From the NCBI GenBank assembly GCA_031268395.1, contig JAIRXI010000350.1, forward strand, positions 1 through 5,961: 5,961 bases of DNA, read 5' to 3'. The notes under the pieces were generated by a model. It did no database searches and was not told where the DNA came from. It was given only the letters and a program-made list of their open reading frames with translations. Source of the DNA: Tannerella sp. (GTDB lineage Bacteria; Bacteroidota; Bacteroidia; Bacteroidales; Tannerellaceae). This document shows, in pieces, positions 1 to 5,720 of the stretch; within the stretch, counting starts at the first letter, position 1, and each line of letters opens with the position of its first letter. Position numbers and translations under genes: made by a program.

Positions 1-40
1 AAAGATATACAAAAACCGTGAACTGTTATTGGTACGGCAT

Positions 41-80
41 GGGCTACAAGCGCTGCAAGCCCGCGCCGGCGGGAGTCTTT
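41..80 (+). terminator. weak hairpin cluster, possible terminator of a gene left of the window
   Basis: Two small GC-rich stems lie here. GGGCT (41-45) can pair with AGCCC (58-62) around a self-complementary AGCGCT. CCCGC (60-64) can pair with GCGGG (69-73) over a 4-nt loop and is followed by AGTCTTT. The two stems share bases 60-62, so they are mutually exclusive. The T-run is only three bases, which makes this a poor intrinsic terminator. It could end a gene left of the window: one frame closes with TGA at 19-21 and another with TAA at 80-82, but too little sequence is present to call either as coding. Confidence 0.2.
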
Positions 81-145
81 AACCCAACATGTCCATTAGC
101 TGTTTCCCCTGTCGTGTCCGGAAGACGCCCTGCCGGTAAAACGGC

Positions 146-381
146 CCGTCCCGGCCAGGGACGGCATGTTGGTAGAAAAGGGAACACGGGGAACACCACC
201 CGTCCCGGCTGGGACGGAATGTGGTCAGAACGGAATTATTTCGCGCGGGGCAAGAAGCGAATGGACACAACCCCGGCAGGTGTCCGCCGTGCCCCCTTTT
301 TCATTCACATTCCGTCCCTGGCCGGGACGGTGATTATGCTGCGTGCCGTTTTCTACCAACATTCCGTCCCTGCCGGGACGG
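146..381. repeat. outer pair of the palindromic module (146-164 and 364-381)
   Basis: Each copy is a self-complementary 18-19 nt hairpin with CCGTCCC on one side and GGGACGG on the other. The left copy is followed by CATGTTGGTAGAAAA (to 179). The right copy is preceded by its near reverse complement TTTTCTACCAACATT (349-363). The hairpin plus its A/T-rich tail therefore behaves as one unit, present here in head-to-head inverted orientation. Confidence 0.8.
200..330. repeat. inner pair of the palindromic module (200-217 and 312-330)
   Basis: This is a second inverted pair of the same CCGTCCC...GGGACGG hairpin, nested inside the outer pair. Its tails have diverged: AATGTGGTCAGAACGG (218-233) on the left, and CATTCACATT before the right copy. 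The stem is conserved across all four copies while only the loop bases vary, which suggests that the hairpin is what is kept. The central segment 224-305 is less symmetric but still has GGGGC (247-251) facing GCCCC (291-295). Confidence 0.75.
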
Positions 382-518
382 GCTATCGTACGTTACGGGC
401 CGTTTTTTACCGGCAGGCCCTCTTCCGGACACGACGGGAAGTGTCTAATGGACATGTTGGGCTTATTTTCCACAAAGCCCGGGCATCCGTTCCAGCGGAA
501 AGCATTCAATCGCGACTT

Positions 519-678
519 TAGGAGTTGTCCGGAAATAAATCATACATTTATCGGTCTGTTTTCCGCAATCCTTCAGCCTGAAAATGGTTACATACCCCGG
601 TATGCACGCATTTTCAGGCTTCGTCCTGCAAAAAACATCTCCGATAAATTTGTATGATTTATTTCCGGACAACTCCTA
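519..678. mobile_element. MITE-like element with long terminal inverted repeats and TA flanks
   Basis: Positions 517-546 are the exact reverse complement of 651-680 (30 nt). After a 2-nt offset the match continues with TTTATCGG (547-554) against CCGATAAA (641-648). Further in, AGCCTGAAAATG (575-586) pairs with CATTTTCAGGCT (609-620), and the apex is CATACC-CC-GGTATG (591-604). If the element proper is GGAG...CTCC (521-676, 156 bp), it is flanked by TA on both sides (519-520 and 677-678), as a 2-bp target duplication would leave. No ORF of note lies inside, so it would be non-autonomous. The ends resemble those of IS5- or IS630-type elements in general style only; the family is not established. 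An alternative is a host-encoded long hairpin acting as a terminator or insulator. Confidence 0.65.
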
Positions 679-704
679 AAAAAAGAATTAGCCATAAAAT
701 TCCC

Positions 705-712
705 TACCTTTG
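705..712 (+). promoter_or_regulatory. Bacteroidota-type -7 promoter box TACCTTTG
   Basis: TACCTTTG matches the TAnnTTTG -7 consensus of the Bacteroidota primary sigma factor. It lies 43 nt upstream of the small ORF start and 27 nt past the right boundary of the MITE-like element. No clear TTTG or TTG is present about 20 nt upstream, where the sequence is A/T-rich (677-704), so the -33 half is weak or absent. It is the best candidate for driving the operon that begins at 755. Confidence 0.5.
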
Positions 713-754
713 CAGCCGGCAAAAACAGTATGAACCTAAAAAAAGAGAAACAGT

Positions 755-868
755 ATGTATATGGAACGTTACCGTTACCTGGATCCGAAGTCGGCGGAAG
801 TCATTGCCAAAGTGACCGGCCTTTCCGCGGAAGCGATTGCCGTCATCCTGAAAAAACGGGTTGAATAA
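755..868 (+). CDS. 37-residue small protein of unknown function
   Basis: ATG TAT ATG GAA opens a 37-codon frame ending in TAA (866-868). A second start at 761 is possible. The protein begins MYMERYRYLDPKSAEVIAKV and ends in ILKKRVE. It looks like one or two amphipathic helices with a TGLSAEAI turn. Third codon positions are mostly G or C, as in the genes downstream, which supports real coding. The overlapping frame from ATG 730 gives a composition unlike a folded protein. The leader is A-rich (741-750), usual for this phylum. It sits between the promoter box and metF, with 32 nt to the metF start. The pattern A-x-V-T-G-L-S-x-E-x-I recalls C-terminal tails of PD-(D/E)XK (Rpn-type) proteins, so it could be a relic of one; I do not assign a function. 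Confidence 0.5.
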   Translation: MYMERYRYLDPKSAEVIAKVTGLSAEAIAVILKKRVE

Positions 869-900
869 ATGAACGTAACACCTTTGATACGGTAAAAAAA

Positions 901-1851
901 ATGAGAGTCATCGATTTAATAAACGCAGACAGACGACCGGTATTTTCTTTCGAGATCCTGCCGCCGCTGAAGGGAAACAATATTCAGAAAGTATATGACG
1001 TGATTGACAGGCTGCGGGAATTTGACCCGAAATACATCAACATCACGTCCCATCACAGCGAATATGTCGAAAAGCCGCAGCCGGACGGGAGTATCCGCAG
1101 GGTCCCCGTACGCAGGCGGCCGGGTTCGGTTGCCGTTGCCGCAGCCATCCAAAACCGCTACGGCATCACAGCCGTACCGCATATTATCTGCAGGGGGTTC
1201 ACCCGCGAGGAAACGGAGTATGCACTGATAGACCTGAACTTTCTGGGGGTCTATGACCTGCTGCTCCTGCGGGGCGACAGCAAAAACATGGCCGCCGAAA
1301 TCCCGCCCGGCCATTCCCACCTGTATGCGACCGACCTGCAGCAGCAGGTAAACCTCTTTAACCGGGGAATTGCGCTGGACGGCGCCCGTTTCGAGCAGCC
1401 GGAAACGCCCTTTTCCTACGGCATGGCGTGCTATCCGGAGAAACACGAGGAAGCGCCGAACATGGAATCGGACATTTTTTATGCCGGGGAGAAAGTAAAA
1501 AACGGCGCCGGCTATCTGGTTACGCAGATGTTTTTCGACAATGCAAAATACTATGCCTTCGTCGAGCGCCTGCGTGCCGGAGGCATCGACGTGCCGGTGA
1601 TCCCGGGCATCAAGCCGGTTGTTTTTGCGAGCCAGTTGACACTGTTGCCGAAAGTATTCCGTTCCGACATCCCGGAAGCGCTGGCCGCGGAATTGCGCAA
1701 GTGCAGGAACGACGACGAAGCGAAGGCGACCGGAGTGGAATGGAGCATCCGGCAGTGCCGGGATCTGATTGCAAACGGCGTCCCCGGCCTGCACTTCTAC
1801 ACGTTTATGGCCTCCGACAGCGTCTGCCGGATAGCCCGGGAAATCTTTTAA
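901..1851 (+). CDS. metF: methylenetetrahydrofolate reductase
   Basis: This FAD-dependent cytosolic enzyme reduces 5,10-methylenetetrahydrofolate to 5-methyltetrahydrofolate, the methyl donor for methionine synthesis. The 316-residue length is normal for bacterial MetF, which folds as a single TIM barrel. Visible family motifs are FEILPP at 17-22 (Glu18 at the catalytic acid position; FEFFPP is more common), LRGD with Asp126 at the folate-contacting position, TQMFFD at 208-213 with Gln209, PGIKP at 235-239, and LHFYT at 297-301 near the C-terminus. ATG 901 follows a run of A residues, and the frame is closed by TGA at 862-864, so no longer form starting with ATG exists. The stop is 11 nt before the next gene. 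I see no cobalamin or SAM riboswitch in the short leader. Identification is secure from motif order and length. Confidence 0.96.
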   Translation: MRVIDLINADRRPVFSFEILPPLKGNNIQKVYDVIDRLREFDPKYINITSHHSEYVEKPQPDGSIRRVPVRRRPGSVAVAAAIQNRYGITAVPHIICRGFTREETEYALIDLNFLGVYDLLLLRGDSKNMAAEIPPGHSHLYATDLQQQVNLFNRGIALDGARFEQPETPFSYGMACYPEKHEEAPNMESDIFYAGEKVKNGAGYLVTQMFFDNAKYYAFVERLRAGGIDVPVIPGIKPVVFASQLTLLPKVFRSDIPEALAAELRKCRNDDEAKATGVEWSIRQCRDLIANGVPGLHFYTFMASDSVCRIAREIF

Positions 1852-1862
1852 AACAACAGCTT

Positions 1863-2261
1863 ATGAAACGAAGACATTTTATCCGCTCCGCCGGTGCGGC
1901 CGCGCTGGCCGGTACCGCGACTGGCCTGATGGCCGGCTGTACGGCATCCGGAGCCTTGAAAAGGGGGGAAATCATGCACACGGTGATTTTCGACCTGAAA
2001 CACCCGGCAGACTCGGCCGAAGCCGGGAAATTCCTTGACGATGCCCGCCGGATACTGACCGGCGTCCCCGGCGTACGCAACTTCCGGGCATATCGCCAGT
2101 GCAGTCCCAAAAACGACTTCCGGTACGGCTTTCTGATGGAGTTCGACAGTCAGACCGCCTTCGACGCCTACACCGCCCACGCAGAACACGTCCGCTTCGT
2201 CCGGGAACGCTGGGATATGGAGGTCGTCCGCTTCCAGGAATCTGACTTTGTAATGTTGTAA
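1863..2261 (+). CDS. Dabb (stress-responsive A/B barrel) domain lipoprotein with Tat-like signal
   Basis: The 132-residue product opens with MKRRHFIRSAG, a twin-arginine motif (Arg3-Arg4, then HFI), followed by an Ala/Gly-rich hydrophobic stretch. It then has LMAGC, a plausible lipobox with Cys26 as the lipidation site, although Met at -3 is not ideal. Residues 38-131 form a Dabb domain (PF07876): HTVIFDLKHP at the start, a central FRAYRQC segment, the FLMEFDSQTAFDAY strand-helix, then HAEHVRFV and the closing strand. Dabb domains are dimeric ferredoxin-like barrels. In Bacteroidota this signal-plus-Dabb layout is usual, but the substrate is unknown. Start ATG 1863 is chosen because the Arg-Arg motif follows at once; the frame is open further upstream inside metF, but that part is only a shadow. 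It lies 11 nt after metF and 3 nt before the delta' gene. Confidence 0.88.
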   Translation: MKRRHFIRSAGAAALAGTATGLMAGCTASGALKRGEIMHTVIFDLKHPADSAEAGKFLDDARRILTGVPGVRNFRAYRQCSPKNDFRYGFLMEFDSQTAFDAYTAHAEHVRFVRERWDMEVVRFQESDFVML

Positions 2262-2264
2262 GGC

Positions 2265-3389
2265 ATGTATTTCAGAGACATCATCGGACAGGACGAACTG
2301 AAACGGCAGCTGATCCGGTCGGCACGCGAGGGGACGGTACCACATGCGCGGCTTTTCTGCGGGAAAGCCGGGACGGGCGCATTTCCCCTGGCCCTGGCGT
2401 TCGCCCGCTACCTGAACTGTACCGGCCGTTCGGAAACGGACGCCTGCGGACGCTGCCCTTCCTGCCTCAAATACAACGGGCTGATACACCCCGACCTCCA
2501 TTTCATCTTCCCGATAGTGACCGCAGAACGGAAAAAACAGCGCTGCGACGATTACTTGCCCGAATGGCGCAGCTTCCTGGCCACCCACACGTATTTCGAC
2601 CTGAACCTGTGGTTGAGCCACATGGATGCGTCGAACAGGCAGGCGCTCATCTATGCAAGGGAAAGTGAGGACATTCTCCACAAGTTTCGTTTGCGCATCT
2701 GCGAAGCGGCCTTCCGCGTGCTGCTGATCTGGATGCCGGAGCGGATGCAGCCGGCCTGTGCCAACAAACTGTTGAAAATGATCGAGGAACCACCGCAAAA
2801 TACGCTGATATGGATGGTTTCGGAAGAACCCGACCGGATACTGGGCACCGTCCTGTCGCGTGCACAGCGGATGAACGTCGGCCCCATTGCGGCGGAAGCG
2901 CTGGCAGCGATGCTCGAAGCGCCGCCACACGAACTGTCGCCGGCGGAAGCCGGACAGCAGGCCCGCCTGTCGCACGGAGACTATCTCCGGATGATGGAAA
3001 ATATCCACGCCGGCGAAGAAAACGAGTTCTTCCTCCAGCAGTTCATCCGCATCATGCGCAATTCGTGGGCGCGAAACGTGAAGGAAATGAAAGGCTTTGC
3101 GGAAGAGATGGCCGGAATCGGGCGGGAACGGCAGAAAAATTTCCTCGCCTATTGCCAGCACCTGATCCGCGAGAATTTCATATACCGCTTCGACTCCGGC
3201 GAAATGAACTACATGACCCCGGCCGAACAGTCCTTTTCCTCGCGTTTTGCCGCATACGTGAACGAACGGAACGTGTTTGATTTCGTCAGTATACTGTCCG
3301 AAGCCGGACGACAAATCGCACAGAACGGGCACGCCAAAATGATATTTTTCGACCTGGCGCTCCAGATCACTGTCTTACTGAAAAAATAA
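2265..3389 (+). CDS. holB: DNA polymerase III subunit delta' (clamp loader)
   Basis: Delta' is part of the clamp loader that places the beta clamp on primed DNA. The 374-residue product starts with the MYFRDIIGQDELKRQL segment typical of delta'. The P-loop position reads GKAGTGAF (33-40): the Lys-Thr of a working Walker A is replaced by Ala-Phe, as expected for a delta' that does not hydrolyse ATP. Four cysteines (52, 61, 64, 67; CGRCPSC) form the zinc module, followed by HPDLHFIFP. Further on come NKLLKMIEEPP (IEEPP at 173-177) and LSRAQ (198-201), where the usual sensor motif is SRC. The C-terminal third is the helical collar domain. The gene starts 3 nt after the Dabb stop, and GldB follows 5 nt after its own stop. 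It could be mistaken for DnaX (gamma/tau), but the dead P-loop and the length argue for delta'. Confidence 0.92.
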   Translation: MYFRDIIGQDELKRQLIRSAREGTVPHARLFCGKAGTGAFPLALAFARYLNCTGRSETDACGRCPSCLKYNGLIHPDLHFIFPIVTAERKKQRCDDYLPEWRSFLATHTYFDLNLWLSHMDASNRQALIYARESEDILHKFRLRICEAAFRVLLIWMPERMQPACANKLLKMIEEPPQNTLIWMVSEEPDRILGTVLSRAQRMNVGPIAAEALAAMLEAPPHELSPAEAGQQARLSHGDYLRMMENIHAGEENEFFLQQFIRIMRNSWARNVKEMKGFAEEMAGIGRERQKNFLAYCQHLIRENFIYRFDSGEMNYMTPAEQSFSSRFAAYVNERNVFDFVSILSEAGRQIAQNGHAKMIFFDLALQITVLLKK

Positions 3390-3394
3390 CATCC

Positions 3395-4393
3395 GTGAAA
3401 TTTCTCCGCACAGCGCTGTTTGCCCTCCTCCTCGCGATGTCTGCAGCACAGACGGGCTGCAACTTGCCGGACGGACGGAACACGGCAGACGTTCCCATCC
3501 GGATCCGGCGTTTTGACCGGGATGTATACCGGCTGCTTCAGGCGGATTCGCCGGCGATGCAGCAACAGATAGCCGCCGACTATGCGCCCCTGCTGGAAGT
3601 AATCGGGAAGAGTCTTTTCCGGATGGACGGCACACAGAGGCCCGCTCTTTTCGAACGCCTGCTCAACTATTACGCCGAACCGACGCTGAACCGGCTATAC
3701 CGGGATGCGCTGGAGCAGTACGAAAACGTGGAAACCCTCGAAAACGAGCTGGGAAACGGTTTCCGTCATCTGCAAAGCCAGTTTCCGGCGATGCAGATAC
3801 CGGCCGTCTACCTGCATGTCTCCGGCCTGCAGCAGAACGTCATCGTGGCCGACAGCCTGCTTTCCCTCTCCATCGACAAGTACCTCGGCGCCGACTATCC
3901 GCTTTACCGGGATTTCTTCCACGCCGGCCAGCTTCGCCGGATGGAGCGCGCCTGCATCGTCCCCGACTGCCTGACGGCCTGGCTGCTGTCCGAATACCCC
4001 TTCAGTGGCGATGGACGCATCTTGCTGGAACGGATGATTTACGAAGGAAAAATCAAATACATCCTCCACCGGGCCTGTCCGCAGCTTGCTCCGGAAATAT
4101 GGATGGGATACACGCCGGCGGAATACCGGTGGTGCAGGCAAAACGAAAAAATGCTCTGGCGCCTGATGATCGAACGCAAACACCTGTACACGCCGGACGC
4201 GGCCACCACCGCCCGGTATTTTTCCGCCGTGCCGTCGACCTTCATTGCCGACGGCGCACCGGGGAATCTCGGCGTATGGATCGGCTGGCAGATCGTAACG
4301 GAATACATGAACAAAACGCACGTCTCGCCGGAGAACCTGATGAATGACGGGGACTGCCGGGAGATCCTGCGAAAATCAAAATACAAACCGTAA
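3395..4393 (+). CDS. gldB: GldB-family lipoprotein
   Basis: The 332-residue product is related to the gliding-motility lipoprotein GldB of Flavobacterium. The start is GTG at 3395, 5 nt after the delta' stop. It gives a proper signal peptide (MKFLRTALFALLLAMSAA) ending near QTGC, with Cys22 as the likely lipidation site; Gln at -3 makes the lipobox imperfect. Family features seen are IRRFDRDVY after the signal, the YLGADYPLYRDF region, GYTPAEYRWCRQNEKMLWR, the PGNLGVWIGWQIVTEYM segment, and a C-terminus ending ILRKSKYKP. I see no HExxH metalloprotease motif. In gliders GldB is needed for motility. In Bacteroidales, most of which do not glide, the homologue persists beside holB and its job is unknown, so the symbol reflects family rather than demonstrated function. 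Confidence 0.87.
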   Translation: MKFLRTALFALLLAMSAAQTGCNLPDGRNTADVPIRIRRFDRDVYRLLQADSPAMQQQIAADYAPLLEVIGKSLFRMDGTQRPALFERLLNYYAEPTLNRLYRDALEQYENVETLENELGNGFRHLQSQFPAMQIPAVYLHVSGLQQNVIVADSLLSLSIDKYLGADYPLYRDFFHAGQLRRMERACIVPDCLTAWLLSEYPFSGDGRILLERMIYEGKIKYILHRACPQLAPEIWMGYTPAEYRWCRQNEKMLWRLMIERKHLYTPDAATTARYFSAVPSTFIADGAPGNLGVWIGWQIVTEYMNKTHVSPENLMNDGDCREILRKSKYKP

Positions 4394-4396
4394 CTT

Positions 4397-4888
4397 ATGA
4401 CAAATTTTCAAAACGGAGTCAGGATAATTGACGCCTCCCTGCTGGACGAAACAACCGCCCGGGCCAAACGTTCGCCGCGCCTGCGGATGAACTTTAATTT
4501 TCACGAAGACCTGAACGACCCCCTCAACCGTCTGCTGAACGCGATGGAGCCGGGCACATACCTGCGTCCGCACCGGCACTGCAATCCGGACAGGCACGAA
4601 ATATTCCTGCTGCTGCGGGGCAGGGTTGCGCTGTTTCTTTTTGACGGAGCAGGAAACATTGCCGACCTGGTTATGCTCGACCCGCTGCGCGGCTGCTACG
4701 GCGGGGAAATCCCTGCCGGGGTATGGCACGGCCTGCTGGTGCTGGAAACGGGCACGGTGCTCTACGAAATCAAGCAGGGGCCGTTTGCGCCGCTGACGCC
4801 GGATAACCTGGCGCCCTGGTCGCCGCCGGCCGACGACGCCGGAGCCGTGCGCAGATACATGGAAGAGTTGTACGCACACCTGCCATGA
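4397..4888 (+). CDS. WbuC-family cupin-fold metalloprotein
   Basis: The 163-residue product has the layout of the WbuC family. An N-terminal arm contains RLRMNFNFHEDLNDP and RLLNAMEPGTY (45-55). The first cupin motif is PHRH (58-61) followed by His67-Glu68, then LLRGRVALFLFD. The second cupin motif is GGEIPAGVWHGLLVLE with His111, followed by the family signature YEIKQGPF (123-130) and a C-terminal APW segment. His59, His61, Glu68 and His111 are the likely metal ligands. WbuC was named from O-antigen clusters, but members also occur outside them and no reaction is firmly known. It begins 3 nt after gldB, and its TGA overlaps the ATG of the HAD gene (ATGA, 4885-4888), so the two are probably translationally coupled. 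Confidence 0.85.
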   Translation: MTNFQNGVRIIDASLLDETTARAKRSPRLRMNFNFHEDLNDPLNRLLNAMEPGTYLRPHRHCNPDRHEIFLLLRGRVALFLFDGAGNIADLVMLDPLRGCYGGEIPAGVWHGLLVLETGTVLYEIKQGPFAPLTPDNLAPWSPPADDAGAVRRYMEELYAHLP

Positions 4889-5604
4889 ACTGTCGGCAGG
4901 CTATACAGTCGTACCTGTCTGCAAACGGCCTCGAACGCATGGAGCTGAAGGCCGTACTGTTCGACATGGACGGCGTCCTCTACGACTCCATGCCCGGTCA
5001 TGCGGAGGCATGGGTAGCCGCCATGGCGGAACGCGGCTATCGCTTTTCGCGCGAAGACGCTTACCTGAACGAAGGACGGACGGGCGCCGCCACCATCCGG
5101 CTGGTCTGCGACCGGGAGCGCATCTCCCTCTCCGACCGGGAAATCGAAGCGCTTTACGACCGGAAAAAGGAAATCTTCCGTACCCAGCCTGCTCCCGGGC
5201 CGATGCCGGGGGCATACGAGCTGTTGGAGGAAGTTGCGGAAAGCGGTCTCGTGCCGGTGGTCGTGACCGGCTCGGGACATGCCGACCTGCTGGACAGGCT
5301 GAACCGGACGTTCCCGGGCATCGCCTTCCGTCGCGACCGGATGATCACGGCTTTCGACGTGAAACACGGCAAGCCACACCCGGAACCTTACCTGATGGCG
5401 CTGGCCGGAGGAGGATGGCATCCCGGGGAAGCGATGGCCGTGGAAAATGCACCGCTGGGCATTGCCTCCGCCCGTGCCGCCGGACTGTTTACCATTGCCG
5501 TAAATACAGGCCCCCTGCCCGACGCCTGCCTGCTGGACGCCGGCGCCAATCTGCTTTTCCACAACATGGCGGAGATTACTGAAGCCTGGGAAAAGGGAGA
5601 ATAA
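4885..5604 (+). CDS. HAD-superfamily hydrolase, beta-phosphoglucomutase-like
   Basis: The 239-residue product has all four HAD motifs in order. Motif I is DMDGVLYDS (27-35), with nucleophile Asp27 and acid/base Asp29. A helical cap of the beta-phosphoglucomutase/phosphatase subclass includes NEGRTGAAT (62-70). Motif II is VTGSG with Thr128. Motif III is Lys163 in GKPHPEPYL. Motif IV is VENAPLGIASA, where Glu187-Asn188 replaces the commoner Glu-Asp. It is therefore a Mg-dependent phosphatase or mutase acting on a small phosphorylated molecule, perhaps a sugar phosphate; the substrate cannot be read from sequence. ATG 4885 is preferred because it overlaps the cupin stop as ATGA. Met19 (4939) would remove only the short arm before the core. 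It is the last gene of the operon, with a terminator about 110 nt downstream. Confidence 0.9.
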   Translation: MNCRQAIQSYLSANGLERMELKAVLFDMDGVLYDSMPGHAEAWVAAMAERGYRFSREDAYLNEGRTGAATIRLVCDRERISLSDREIEALYDRKKEIFRTQPAPGPMPGAYELLEEVAESGLVPVVVTGSGHADLLDRLNRTFPGIAFRRDRMITAFDVKHGKPHPEPYLMALAGGGWHPGEAMAVENAPLGIASARAAGLFTIAVNTGPLPDACLLDAGANLLFHNMAEITEAWEKGE

Positions 5605-5612
5605 GTCCCGAC

Positions 5613-5720
5613 AGCTATGCGTTTGGCATGTGGCCGCGCAGTCGCCATTGCCATGACGGACGCTTTCAAATAGACAGCAACGGGATCGAGAATGCCATAC
5701 GTTCCATAGCCCCGGGACGG
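5613..5720 (+). pseudogene. remnant of an IS66-family transposase (TnpC C-terminal catalytic segment)
   Basis: The + strand frame through 5655-5720 reads DGRFQIDSNGIENAI, then RSIAPGR. This closely follows the IS66 TnpC signature DGR-x-x-I-DNN-x-x-ENAIRP-x-ALGR. The segment upstream in the same frame (YAFGMWPRSRHCH, from 5616) has the spacing of the helix that precedes this motif in TnpC. Departures from the usual motif are DNN to DSN, IRP to IRS and ALGR to APGR. The expected K-N-Y-L-F continuation is replaced by unrelated sequence at 5721. There is no start codon, no N-terminal domain, and no TnpA or TnpB nearby, so this is a decayed fragment left immediately behind the HAD stop codon. It overlaps the left side of the terminator hairpin. 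Confidence 0.7.

Larger units (their letters stand above)
83..461. repeat. 379-bp nested imperfect palindrome
   Basis: The two halves are inverted copies of each other. 83-99 is the exact reverse complement of 445-461 (17 nt). 111-125 is the exact reverse complement of 421-435 (15 nt). 129-144 matches 400-417 except for two extra T. 168-179 matches 349-360. The inner pair 200-223 matches 306-330 nearly exactly. Near the apex GGACAC (263-268) faces GTGTCC (280-285). Single-stranded DNA or RNA from here would fold into a long branched hairpin. Reading frames across it give low-complexity peptides rich in P, G and R with no recognisable domain, so I regard it as non-coding. It could be a REP/BIME-like cluster or a non-autonomous element; no transposase or reverse transcriptase is encoded nearby. 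Confidence 0.85.

Noticed and set aside
1..82. C-terminal end of a gene to the left (TGA at 19-21 in one frame, TAA at 80-82 in another)
   Set aside because: Only 6 or 26 codons are visible and neither frame has a recognisable motif, so a choice cannot be supported.
18..521. 167-residue + strand frame across the palindrome
   Set aside because: It starts with GTG and reads through both arms of the inverted repeat, giving a repetitive P/G/R-rich peptide with no domain. Frames on the other strand look the same because the sequence is self-complementary.
83..680. CRISPR array or retron-type non-coding RNA
   Set aside because: The repeats are inverted rather than regularly spaced direct repeats. 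No Cas or reverse transcriptase gene is present, and the two palindromes are unrelated in sequence.
730..864. 44-residue frame starting MNLKKEKQYVYG
   Set aside because: It overlaps the 755-868 frame, has poor third-position bias, and gives a Gly/Ser/Pro/Cys-rich tail unlike a folded protein.
869..895. Octapeptide frame MNVTPLIR directly after the small ORF stop
   Set aside because: It is too short to judge. The ATG just behind TAA might be chance, and metF has its own A-rich leader.
869..900. Cobalamin or SAM riboswitch, or a second promoter, ahead of metF
   Set aside because: The interval is only 32 nt. CACCTTTG (879-886) misses the TA of the -7 consensus, and no riboswitch-like conserved box is present.
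1848..3332. 494-residue minus-strand frame
   Set aside because: It is antisense to the Dabb and holB genes, which have clear family motifs. Long antisense frames are common in GC-rich coding sequence.
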